From Planctomycetota bacterium (lineage in GTDB: Bacteria; Planctomycetota; UBA1135; GCA-002686595): DNA of 64,000 bases. The translations under genes and the position numbers were made by a program. This document shows, piece after piece, positions 1-8,832 of this stretch. The notes beneath the pieces were generated by a model. That model did no database searches. It worked only from the letters and a program-made list of their open reading frames with translations, and was not told the origin of the DNA. The stretch covers positions 1-64,000 of the forward strand of contig CANKOY010000009.1 of the NCBI GenBank assembly GCA_947484275.1, written 5' to 3'. The number at the start of each line of letters is the position of its first letter. Within the stretch, counting starts at the first letter, position 1.

Positions 1-46
1 CGCACAGCTCGCTCGAGTACCGACCGCCGGCACCACTGGCCGTGCA

Positions 47-91
47 GCCAGCAGAGCCGACCTCCGCTACGCTACGGCCGGCTCTGCTGGC
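47..91. repeat. 13-bp perfect inverted repeat with 19-nt loop
   Basis: The arms are 47-59 (GCCAGCAGAGCCG) and 79-91, its exact reverse complement. The element lies just beyond the premature end of the kinase gene that stops at 146. There is no U-tract on either side, so it is not a convincing intrinsic terminator. It may be a small palindromic repeat sitting at the point where the kinase coding sequence is broken. Confidence 0.6.
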
Positions 92-145
92 GCAAAACCC
101 GGCTTGGGCGCTAACATAGGAACTGGTACGATCACCGGGGGCGGG

Positions 146-2830
146 TCACGCCAGGGTCTCCGGGTCGTTGACGAACTCGTACCACTCGTGATTCGTGAGC
201 TCTTTGCGCGCGATGAAGAAGCCCGGCAGCGTCTGCAGGTGCGCCAGGCGAGGCTGGAAAGCCTGAAGATCGCCGCCAGCGACGAATTCCCCGGGCGGCA
301 CGTAGACGAAACCGTCCGGCGCGAAATCCTCGGGATACAGCTCGAGTTGCGCCACCGCATCGGCGAGGCGATCGACTTGCACGTGCAGGCGCTGCGTGGC
401 GAAGCCGCGGGCGCGCGCGACGACCAGATAGGACCCGGGTTCCACGGCCAGGGGCGCTCCGGGATCCACGCGATTCGCCGCGGAGCAGATTAGTGGATAG
501 GCGCTGGGCTCGCAGGTCAGTCCGCTGGCCTCGCCCGCTCCCACGGTCAGGACCACGGCTACCCCGTCACGGAGGCAATCGAGCTGGACCTCCATGGCCA
601 TGGGACCTTGGACGATCGCTGCCGGAGTGAGCGGCACATAAAACTCGAGATCGTCCCCGTACTGTCCCCCGTTCCCGGCGACCGTCACGCGCTGGGCCGC
701 CGCATGCTGGGGCGACGAGAGCGCCATCCAGTCGTACAGGGATTCCACGGACGTGTCATCGATGAACAACACGCGCGCGAGCGGGCCGGCGCCGCCGATG
801 CCCGGCGTGGTTCGTGCCGCGAACAGCACATTGCCGCAAGGCTCGCCCTGCACGCGCACAACCAAGTCGCCGGGACGCAGACCTGCGCGAGCTGCTGCGG
901 ATTCCGGCGCCACTTCGCGCGCCACCAGGCAATCGTCACCGGGTTGGAAGCCAGCGAGCTGCGTCGCGGTTTCGGCGCGGCCAAGTCCCGTGGTCGGCAC
1001 GGGGACCAGACGCGGAATCGTCTGTTTCGCGCGCAGCGTCGACACGTCCTCGTACCGAAACAGGAACAACTCCGCTTCCGCGGGAATCGCACTGACCACC
1101 AGCGTGCCGCGGCCGAGCAATTCGCGCTCGTGCAGGCGGTCACGGTCGTGTTGCCTGGCCGCGGCGGCCATGGCGATCGTCCACGGGGCATTGCCGTCGC
1201 GCACGGCGGAGCGCCAGCGGACCATGTAGTACTCGGCCAGTGCGTGCTCAGTGGCGTTGCTGACTTCGCCCCAGGCCGCTTCGCGTCGCGCCGCCCGCTG
1301 CAGTGCCTCTTCGTAGGTCACCAGGGTCTGCTCCGATTTGACTCGCAGCTTACCGAGCTCGCGCTCCTTGGCCGCGAAGGCCTCGCGCTCCTGCGCGGAT
1401 GCGGCGCGATAGAACAGGTCGAATCGCTCGGAAAAGAGCTCGTCGGAAAGTTCCTGAATCCGCCGCGCGTGAAGGGCGCACTGTGCCTGGGCAGCGCTCG
1501 CCTCCGTGCGCGCGGTCTCTGCCTCCGCGAGATCGAGGCGCTGGAGTTCGTTGCGCCGCAGCGTCTCGCGCTCGCGTTCGATGCGCGTTCTCAGCTCCAA
1601 TGCGACGGCGGACTTTGGATCGCGCTCGAGGGCGCGGGCGGCCGATTCCAGGGATCCGTCGAGATCGCCGCTGGCCAGCAACTGCCTGGCGCGCTCGAGG
1701 TTGGCTCCCACGGCCTGTCTCCGAGCCAGGGCCTGATAAGTAAAAGTCGAGGCGCCGATGCATGCGAACAGCAGCAAGGCAGCCACAGCCGTCGCTCGCC
1801 CTGGGTTGCGCTTGGACCATTTGCCGGCGCGCGCCAGCGGGCCTGCGGCCTTGGCCTGGATCGGCTCAAAGGCGCGCACGCGCCGCAGATCCTCGGCGAA
1901 CAGCTGTGCCGTCTGGTATCGGCGCGTCTGGTCGCGCTCCATGGCGACTTCGATGATCGTGCAGAGATCCTTGGGGATGCGCGGATTGATGCGCTGGGGC
2001 GACGGAAGGTCACCGTTCAAGATCACCTGGAACAGTTGATCCCAGGTCGTCGCGTCGAACGGCCGCTGTAGGGTCAGGCACTCGAACAGGATCACGCCGA
2101 GGGCGTAGACGTCCGTGCGTCGATCGACACTGCCGCGCGCGGCGCTGATCTGCTCAGGCGCGAGGTACAGCGGCGTGCCGATGATCTGCCCCGATTGGGT
2201 GAGCGCTTTGCCTTCGTCGCCTAGATCCCGCGCCAACCCGAAATCGAGCAGCACCGGATGGCCATCGGGCGTGACCATGATGTTGCCAGGCTTGACGTCG
2301 CGGTGCACGAGACCGGCTTCGTGGGCCACGTGCAGCGCGCGAGCCGCGTGCTCGATCAGTTTGATCAGGTCGTGAAGTTGTTGACCCTTGCTGGCGATGC
2401 CCGGGGTAATCGTCACGCTGTCGCCCACATTGGCTTCGACTTGCCCGTCGCCTGCGTTGCGGGCCTTTTCGAGGATTGCTGCCAGCGTCATGCCCTGCAC
2501 GTACTGCATGGCGATGTACGGGATGTTCTCCGCCGTGCCGACCTCGTGGACACCGCAGATGCCGGGATGCTCGAACTTCGATGTCAGTTCGGCTTCGCGC
2601 TGGAAGCGCTCGCGCACATCGCGCGATTCGACTCCCGCGCCGGAGAGCATCTTGAGCGCAACCTTACGGCGCAGCTTGACGTCCTCGGCCAGGAAGACGA
2701 CCCCCTGGGCCCCGCGACCGAGTTCTCGGAGCAACTCGTAGTGACCCAGGCGACGGACACTCGCGGGCTCGGCGGGCAAAATGGCCGACTTGGGATCCTC
2801 CGTGTCGCCTGTGCGTGTTTCTTCGACCAT
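146..2830 (-). CDS. Membrane Ser/Thr protein kinase with PDZ-like region and truncated sulfatase-modifying-type (FGE) C-terminus
   Basis: Hanks-type kinase of about 894 aa, predicted to phosphorylate Ser/Thr of unknown targets. The kinase domain fills about residues 30-310, with the Lys motif VALKML, catalytic loop HRDVKPGN, DFG and APE. A single membrane segment follows near 350 (AVAALLLFACIGAS), then an Ala/Glu-rich helical stretch, a PDZ-like segment (APESAAARAGLRPGDLV) and a PEGA-like part. The C-terminus begins a formylglycine-generating-enzyme-like domain (FVYVPPGEF, then ARKELTNHEWYEFVND) but stops about 45 residues in, where the family normally continues for 200 or more. The in-frame sequence after the TGA does not look like that domain, so the gene appears truncated. 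I chose the ATG at 2830 because the longer frame runs through the divergent gene starting at 2891. An ATG at 2884 would leave almost no promoter space. Confidence 0.8.
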   Translation of the reverse strand: MVEETRTGDTEDPKSAILPAEPASVRRLGHYELLRELGRGAQGVVFLAEDVKLRRKVALKMLSGAGVESRDVRERFQREAELTSKFEHPGICGVHEVGTAENIPYIAMQYVQGMTLAAILEKARNAGDGQVEANVGDSVTITPGIASKGQQLHDLIKLIEHAARALHVAHEAGLVHRDVKPGNIMVTPDGHPVLLDFGLARDLGDEGKALTQSGQIIGTPLYLAPEQISAARGSVDRRTDVYALGVILFECLTLQRPFDATTWDQLFQVILNGDLPSPQRINPRIPKDLCTIIEVAMERDQTRRYQTAQLFAEDLRRVRAFEPIQAKAAGPLARAGKWSKRNPGRATAVAALLLFACIGASTFTYQALARRQAVGANLERARQLLASGDLDGSLESAARALERDPKSAVALELRTRIERERETLRRNELQRLDLAEAETARTEASAAQAQCALHARRIQELSDELFSERFDLFYRAASAQEREAFAAKERELGKLRVKSEQTLVTYEEALQRAARREAAWGEVSNATEHALAEYYMVRWRSAVRDGNAPWTIAMAAAARQHDRDRLHERELLGRGTLVVSAIPAEAELFLFRYEDVSTLRAKQTIPRLVPVPTTGLGRAETATQLAGFQPGDDCLVAREVAPESAAARAGLRPGDLVVRVQGEPCGNVLFAARTTPGIGGAGPLARVLFIDDTSVESLYDWMALSSPQHAAAQRVTVAGNGGQYGDDLEFYVPLTPAAIVQGPMAMEVQLDCLRDGVAVVLTVGAGEASGLTCEPSAYPLICSAANRVDPGAPLAVEPGSYLVVARARGFATQRLHVQVDRLADAVAQLELYPEDFAPDGFVYVPPGEFVAGGDLQAFQPRLAHLQTLPGFFIARKELTNHEWYEFVNDPETLA

Positions 2831-2890
2831 TACGGCTGCCCGCCCCGCGAACCAGATTAGCGCCAGGGTCCCTGGGCGTACCATGGTGTC

Positions 2891-4834
2891 ATGGCCCCGG
2901 AAGTCGAACCCCATTCCTCGCGTCGCCCGGGGATTTCCCTCATGGGCGTCCTCGCCTTGGTCGCCGTAATCGTGGGCCTGGGCGTCTTTTTCGCGCTCAG
3001 GTCGAACCCTCGGCAGGATCTGTCGGCGGTGGCGGGATCCTCTGAGCCGCAGGTGCTCGAGGTCTCCAGAGTCGAAGCGCCCGTTGAAAGCGCACCACCT
3101 GCGGAGCGCGACTCGCGAACGCCCCTGGAGCCGGAAATTCCCGCCGTACAGGGCCGCGAGGCCCACCTCCGCGGCGTCGTCCTTTGCGCAGCAACGCGCG
3201 AGCCCTTGCCCGCATTCCTGTTGAGTGCCGTCAGCTACGCGGTGAAACCGCGCAACACCCTCTGGACGACCACGGATGCCCAGGGTCGTTTCGAGTTCCC
3301 GGCAAGTGTGCCCAACGGCAAGTTGAGTTTCGAACTGATCGACGACCGCAGCATCAAACGCGGCAACAGTCACTACGTTTCCATCAACTACGAGAGCGAC
3401 GGTGCCCCACTCGAACTGGTCGCAGCCTGTGGCCCGACGTGCTACTTCGAGTTCGAATTCCCGCCGGGCCTTGGAGTCGCGGATTTCGAAGTCTTTCTCA
3501 CGAGCGGCCGTCCATTCCAGGGATTGGCCTACGTGGGCGACGGGATCAGTGCGGCCCTGCGCGCGCCGAGCGCGGCGGCTCTACACCCGACGCTTCCTTG
3601 GGTCCGATTTGGGATCCTGCCCTATTGGCGTAGCGTTGGCTACGTCGAGTTGCGCTCCGAGGACGGCCGCTGGCGCGGCGGGGCCTGGATCGAGGAACTG
3701 CAGGGCGCCATTCGCGAACCGCTGAAGATCGCATTCGAGCCCGCGTGCTGGCTGGTGGCCCAAGTGGCGCTGCCCCCCAACGGCGACGTGGACTACGCGC
3801 AGTTTCGCCTGATCGAGCGCACACCGCTGGATTCTCTGCAGCGGCCACGTGTCAAGGGAGGCAGCTGTGGACCCGACGGGGACCTGCGCATCGAGTTTCT
3901 CGAGCCTGGCGAGTATCGCCTGATCACTCACGATGAGCACTGGGTGCCGTTCGAACGCGAAATCACGCTCGTTCCCGGTGAAAACGACCTGGGCCAGATC
4001 GCGCTCATCCCACGTCCCGTGGTGGGGGCGATTCGCGGCACGATCGAATCCGCAAGCGGCCTCTACGAGGGCGCCTGCCACGTAAGTCTCTCGAACACGC
4101 CATTCACGGACGAGGCGCAGTTCGATCACAGCCTTGACTTCGAGGATGACGGCAACGGCCGGCTCGTGGCGCAGATCGAATTCGAGAACGTCACCGCCGG
4201 TGAGTGGTTTTTGTACGTGCACTGCCACGACGGTTTCTCGCACCAGAATTCTCTGCTGACGGTCACGGCACCGATGGAGAACGTGCGCATCGTTCTCGAA
4301 GACCCTTCGGCGACGCTTGAAATTCTGCTGGTGGACGCTGTCAGCGGCGAGCCGATCTCCGAGGAGTGCCGCGTGTCGTGGGAATGCGGCGCAGCGTTCG
4401 ATGGCGACGACGGGCCGCGGATTGAAATTCCCGGGATGCCGAATCCTCCCGCGGGCCTTGTATTCATGGCTGAAGCCAATGGATACGTACCGGTGCGTGG
4501 CACCGAAGCGGATTTCAAGCGCGTTGCGGCGGACCCAAGCGCGCCCCCCCGAATTCGCGCCACGTGTCGCATGCAACGTGGCTTCGGCGGGCTGTTCCAC
4601 GTTCGCGATCGCTCGAGCGGGAGTCCGATCCAGGGCGCGCAGATTTTCATCGACGAGGTGCTCGCCGCAGAGAGCGATTCCAAGGGCGAATACTGGCTCG
4701 AACTGGCCAAGCATCCCGGGCGTGTCCGCGTCCAGAAGCCCGGCTGGCTCTGGGTTGCATCGCCGAGCATCGACCCGAAAATCGGCCAGCTCGTCGACGG
4801 ACCCGAATTTCAGATCAACATGGAGCGGCGGTGA
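2891..4834 (+). CDS. Membrane-anchored protein with carboxypeptidase-regulatory-like domains
   Basis: A 647-aa protein with one N-terminal membrane segment at about residues 20-37 (MGVLALVAVIVGLGVFFAL) and the rest predicted outside the cytoplasmic membrane. A region near residue 90 (LRGVVLCAATREPLPAF, followed by TTDAQGRFEFPAS) and one near 570 (GGLFHVRDRSSGSPIQGA, then SDSKGEYWLEL) fit the carboxypeptidase-regulatory-like beta-sandwich pattern of a Pro/Gly-rich strand followed by D-x-x-G-x-[FY]. Such domains are structural and non-catalytic. It is transcribed divergently from the kinase with a 60-bp gap, so the two may share regulation. No enzyme motif seen; specific function unknown. Confidence 0.75.
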   Translation: MAPEVEPHSSRRPGISLMGVLALVAVIVGLGVFFALRSNPRQDLSAVAGSSEPQVLEVSRVEAPVESAPPAERDSRTPLEPEIPAVQGREAHLRGVVLCAATREPLPAFLLSAVSYAVKPRNTLWTTTDAQGRFEFPASVPNGKLSFELIDDRSIKRGNSHYVSINYESDGAPLELVAACGPTCYFEFEFPPGLGVADFEVFLTSGRPFQGLAYVGDGISAALRAPSAAALHPTLPWVRFGILPYWRSVGYVELRSEDGRWRGGAWIEELQGAIREPLKIAFEPACWLVAQVALPPNGDVDYAQFRLIERTPLDSLQRPRVKGGSCGPDGDLRIEFLEPGEYRLITHDEHWVPFEREITLVPGENDLGQIALIPRPVVGAIRGTIESASGLYEGACHVSLSNTPFTDEAQFDHSLDFEDDGNGRLVAQIEFENVTAGEWFLYVHCHDGFSHQNSLLTVTAPMENVRIVLEDPSATLEILLVDAVSGEPISEECRVSWECGAAFDGDDGPRIEIPGMPNPPAGLVFMAEANGYVPVRGTEADFKRVAADPSAPPRIRATCRMQRGFGGLFHVRDRSSGSPIQGAQIFIDEVLAAESDSKGEYWLELAKHPGRVRVQKPGWLWVASPSIDPKIGQLVDGPEFQINMERR

Positions 4835-4880
4835 AGCAACGCTGCCAGCGTTCGCCGTCGACACCCGGTAGCGTTACTTC
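4833..4880. terminator. Putative bidirectional terminator between convergent genes
   Basis: Two convergent genes end at 4834 (+) and 4874 (-). The segment contains an 11-bp stem with one mismatch (GAAGCAACGCT at 4833-4843 against AGCGTTACTTC at 4870-4880). A competing perfect 6-bp hairpin, AACGCT-GCC-AGCGTT, sits inside it. The T-run is weak. Called from its position and the dyad symmetry only. Confidence 0.4.
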
Positions 4881-7744
4881 ACTGAGACTGGGCCGCGGAT
4901 GATCGACTCGATACGGCCGTCAGGTGTCAACACCAGCGTCGTCGGGAGCGGTAGTCGATCGAGGTCTACGATCTTGGAGATTTCGCCCGCGTCCGGACTG
5001 GAGTCGTCCGGCAGGTAAAAGGCGGTGAACTTGCCGCCGCGCTCGCGCAGCAGCGCGTCCGCCTTCGAGCGCTGCGTCGCGCCGTCGAGTCCGATGGCGA
5101 CCACACGTACCTCTCCGCGTTCAAAGATGTGCTGCAAGTCGGGAATCTCCGCTACGCAGGGGGAGCACCAGGTGGCCCAGAGGTTGACGTACAAGCGCTT
5201 GCCCGCAGCCAGCTTCACCGCATCGAATGTTGCCTCGACGCCCTGGCCGTCGAGCAGTTTCAAAGGGGGGAGCGCGTCGCCAACAGCAAGCTTGAGCCCC
5301 TGGGGTAGGGAATCGGGCAAAGGCCGAGGGCGGGCGAGCACAGGCTCTGATTTTCCGCTGCCTTCGACCAACAGCGCGCGCGAATTGGCCGCGAGCGATC
5401 CGAAGGACTCGCGCTTCGCCCCGGGCCAGATCACTTCTACTGCCGCGCTGTCCGACGCGCCCAGGCCGAAAACCAACTCCGCTGCCTGACTCGAAGCGAA
5501 ACCCGTTCCGCGGGCGAGCAACTGTGCCGTCTTGCCCTGGGCAGTTGTGACCACGACCACGGCGCCGATGGCTTCGTGCTGCGTGCTATTCGCGCGCAAG
5601 CGCAACTTGAGGAAGTGTTGAGACGCAGTGCCCGGCGTCGCCGCGTCGTTTCGCCACAAACTGTGGCGATCGCGCTGGATGTGGTGCACGAACAAATCAA
5701 CGTCACCGTCGTCGTCAAAGTCGCAGGCCAAAACGCCCCGACCATCGTTGGGCGAATCCGCGCCCGACAGATCAGAGGCGTCGAAGAAACCGTCGGCACC
5801 GCGATTCAACCACAGCTTGTCGCGCTCATTGCCGCTGAAGGACATGCCCTGGGCGAACAATTGTGAACCCTGCTCGGCGAGGTAGGCCGAGTCGTTCGCC
5901 TTGCGCGGCATGCCGATGCTCGAGTTCTGCTTCGCATCCAGGGAGGACGCCACCACGTGGCGCCAATAGGAGCTTCACGTGTCCGCGGCCGTTTCACCGG
6001 TGATGAACCCGTTGGCGCAGAAAATATCCAGGCGGCCGTCGAGATCGAAGTCGGCGAGCACCGCGCTCCAGGCCCAATTCGCGTCGACGCCGCCTTTCGC
6101 GGGGGCAAGACGTTCGAACGACGGGCCCGTGTCGGAGCTGCGCCCGAGGAAAATTGAATTGCCCGCGGCCATCTTGAGCAACTGCGAGCGGTGCTGCTCG
6201 TCACCCGCAATGCGCCCGAGGATGCGATTGCCCGCGGTGGAGGACATGTTTGCCACGTAGAGATCCAACTTGCCGTCGTTGTCGAGATCGCCCCAGGTGG
6301 CGCCCATGCCGTTGCCCAAGTCGCTGACACCGAGCGTCTCCGCCACATCCGTGAAGCGCCCCGCGTCGTTGCGCCAAAGGGAATTCACGCCGTAGTCGTT
6401 GGCGACATACAGGTCCTGATCGCCGTCGCCGTCGAAGTCCGCGGCGGCGGCGGCGTAGCTCCAGCGGGTGTCCGCGAGCCCCACCGAGCTCGCCACATTC
6501 TCGAAGCCCTTCCCCCCGAGATTGCGAAGCAGGAGATTCGGCGTCCCGTTGTTCGCGTCGGTCCACGAGTCGTTCGGCGCAACATCGGTGCGGCCGTAGT
6601 TCGCGACGAAAACGTCGAGCCAGCTGTCTCCATCGAAGTCGAACACGCTCAAGGAGAAACCGTGGCACAGCGCGTCGAAGCCAAGCTGCGCGCCGCTCTC
6701 CGTGAACTTGCCCTTGCCGTCGTTGACGTACAGCCGCAGGCGATTGCCGCCAGGTACTTTGCTGTCCGTTTTCCAACCGACGTCGGCCACGGCCAGATCC
6801 TGGTCGCCGTCGTTGTCGAAATCGAAGAAGACGGGGCCCGTGCCGCCGGCGGGCTCGGCGACGCCCGACTGCGCAGCGCGTTCGAAAAAACCGCCTTCGG
6901 GGCGAGACATGTACAGGAAATTTTGCGGGCGGCTGGGCAAGAAGATGTCGTAGCCACCGTCGCCATCCACGTCGGCGGAGGCCGCGCCGTTCCAAGCGAA
7001 TCCGTTTTCGGTCACGTCGGCAAAGCGCACGGACGTGTGCACGACTCCGGCCGAGGCGCTGACGTCGCTGAACAGCGCGGTCGAGCGCTCCGAAAGGTCC
7101 AGCGATGTCAATTCAAACAGCGCCAGTTGCCATTGATTGCCCGTCAACTCCACGCGCGCGTTGGCCCATGCCACAAGCGATCGCGGACCTCCGTCGATGC
7201 CGAGGCCGAGCATGGTGATCTTGAAGCGGATTTTTCCGGCCAGTGGCGCCTTCGACTCGAATTCGGCGCCCTTGACCTTCCACAGCACGAAGTCCACGCA
7301 GCGCCACGGGGCCACGTGCGACGCGATGCTCGACAGGAATTCGGTGCGGCCGACGATCCTGCGCGACTTGACTTCAAAGGTCGTGCGCTGCGCTGACAGC
7401 GAAAGGTCCTTGACACTCGCCAGCGCGAGCTCGCTCCATGACTGTCCGGCAAAGCCGGGCGTCAACCACTCCTCGGCTGCGAGAAAATCCCGCCGCCGAA
7501 GTTTGTCGGAGAAGTCGTACAGCGTGTTGGCGACGCTCTCGGTCCAGGTCTCCACACGTTCCATGTCGCGCACGGGATCCTCGGGATCCGCAATGCTGAT
7601 TTCGCGCGGCAGGATAGGCGCCTGGCTCAGAGTGACCGCGGCGGGCGAGGCGGGGCTCGGTTCGTCAGCGCAGGCCCAAAGCGGAAGCGCGGCGAGCAGC
7701 AGGCCAGCGCGCGAATGCCAGTGGGGTCGTCGATGGGGTTTCAA
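4874..7744 (-). CDS. CRTAC1-like FG-GAP/ASPIC lipoprotein fused to TlpA-type thioredoxin, with in-frame UGA (candidate selenoprotein)
   Basis: Read through one TGA at 5977-5975 this is a 956-aa protein; the halves on each side (589 and 360+ aa) are in the same frame. It starts with a lipoprotein signal (LLLAALPLWACADE). FG-GAP/VCBS repeats follow at about residues 230-590 (D-x-D-G-D motifs such as DVDGDGGYDIF), then another FG-GAP unit (DFDDDGDVDLF). The ASPIC/UnbV domain comes next (AIGAVVVV, LVFGLGASD, VEVIWPG). The C-terminal thioredoxin fold carries WCSPC, as in TlpA/ResA disulfide reductases acting outside the cytoplasm. The UGA is codon 590, in the context ADT-U-SSYWRHVV. A 6-bp hairpin with loop GTG begins 12 nt after it. 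CRTAC1-like proteins are usually uninterrupted across this junction. Alternatives are a nonsense mutation or a base error. One gene rather than two is well supported; Sec insertion is inferred. Confidence 0.8.
5948..5977 (-). promoter_or_regulatory. UGA codon plus SECIS-like hairpin in the CRTAC1-TlpA gene
   Basis: On the minus strand the TGA (5977-5975) is followed by 12 nt, then CGCCAC (5962-5957), loop GTG (5956-5954) and GTGGCG (5953-5948): a perfect 6-bp stem. The loop starts with G, 18 nt after the UGA. Bacterial SECIS elements are described as short hairpins whose apical loop has a G in its first two positions, about 16-37 nt from the UGA. The fit is by eye, with no folding calculation. 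Confidence 0.5.
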
Positions 7745-7864
7745 GGTCCCCCCAGCCTAGTAGGCCTCGTTCGTTTCGAGAAGTAGGCACTCGGAGCGGT
7801 TCACCGGCGCGGCGATTCGTGGCGCTGAATGCCGGTGCGACAGTTCGAGATCCGAGTTCCGGTC

Positions 7865-8659
7865 TCAGAGACTGCCACCAAGGCTGAAGGCAATTCCGTC
7901 GTAGGAGTTGTCGAATCCGAATACGACGAAGTTGGGATCCGGATCGCTTTCGTCCACGTGAAAACTGCGATGCAGGTACGAGACACTAGCGATGAAGTGT
8001 GAAAATCGCAGGCGTGGTCCGATCTCGAAGCCAAACATGCCGGCCTCGGATTCAAGGTCCTCGTCGATCCCTGGACCGGACAGGTCAATCGCGGTCTCGC
8101 CGCCGGCAAAGGTAAGCGCGGTGAACACGCTCAGGCTGAAGTCGTTCGTGCGGACGATGCTGACCTCCGGCTCCAACTGAAGGCGCAGTCCGAGCGAAAT
8201 CCAATCCACTTCGATTGAATTGTTCGGATCGTCCAGGGCGAGCACGTGGATCCAGGGACCAAGTCGAATCGGCATCAAGAAACGGTCGCCCGCCGCAACG
8301 TGGTAAAGAAAATACGGCGAGACCTCCAGGGTTGAAATCTCCTGCGGGTCGCCGGCCACATCCTCGAACAGATCGTCCTCGACGCCCATGATCTCAATCG
8401 AGAGGCCGCCACCGAAGCCGGCGCGCGAGTTGCCCTCAACCTGCACCGCCATCAGCGCGGCCTCTGTTCTGTCTTGAAGGTCGCCACCAGGAGTGTCGAT
8501 CTCGTGGTCGTAGGCGCCGCCCGACAGCGTGAGGTCCCCCTGGAACAGCGGTCGCGGCTGGCCGACGTTCCCGCGCGGTCCCTCCGCACCGCCGCTGCTT
8601 GCGCAACTGCAAAGGAAGGCGACCGCAATCTACACAACATCGAGGCAGCGAATTCTCAT
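7865..8659 (-). pseudogene. Lipoprotein or outer-membrane-type beta-barrel-like protein, interrupted by an amber codon
   Basis: The uninterrupted part from ATG 8452 encodes 195 aa rich in alternating polar/hydrophobic strands (FEIGPRLRFSHFIASVSYLH, FSLGGSL at the C-terminus), as in small outer-membrane beta-barrels. The same open frame continues upstream without a stop to codon 10 of a longer gene starting at ATG 8659. There MRIRCLDVV is followed by TAG (8632-8630) and then IAVAFLCSCASSGGAEG, a convincing lipoprotein signal with a Cys. Reading the TAG as sense (for example from TGG) would give a complete 264-aa exported protein. TAG serves as a normal stop elsewhere in the window, so the gene is probably broken or miscalled. 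Function unknown. Confidence 0.5.
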
Positions 8660-8832
8660 GGGGGGGAGGTTGGTGCTGTTTCGGGGGTTCACGACGGCTG
8701 AATCAAGCCACTCGAAATAGCCTCCATCTCCCATTTCAGGCCGTCAAGCCCGCGCGCGCAATTCAATGTCATCGCGAACCCAAGGCACCCAGCCCACCCT
8801 CGCTCGCCTTGCGCTTGGCGAGCCAGCGACGG

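Noticed and set aside
47-91. Rho-independent terminator for the kinase gene
   Set aside because: Good stem but no U-tract, a 19-nt loop, and it follows an abnormal gene end; kept only as an inverted repeat.
146-300. UGA at the kinase end (148-146) as a fourth selenocysteine codon
   Set aside because: The in-frame continuation does not resemble the FGE domain or any coding sequence, unlike the three accepted candidates.
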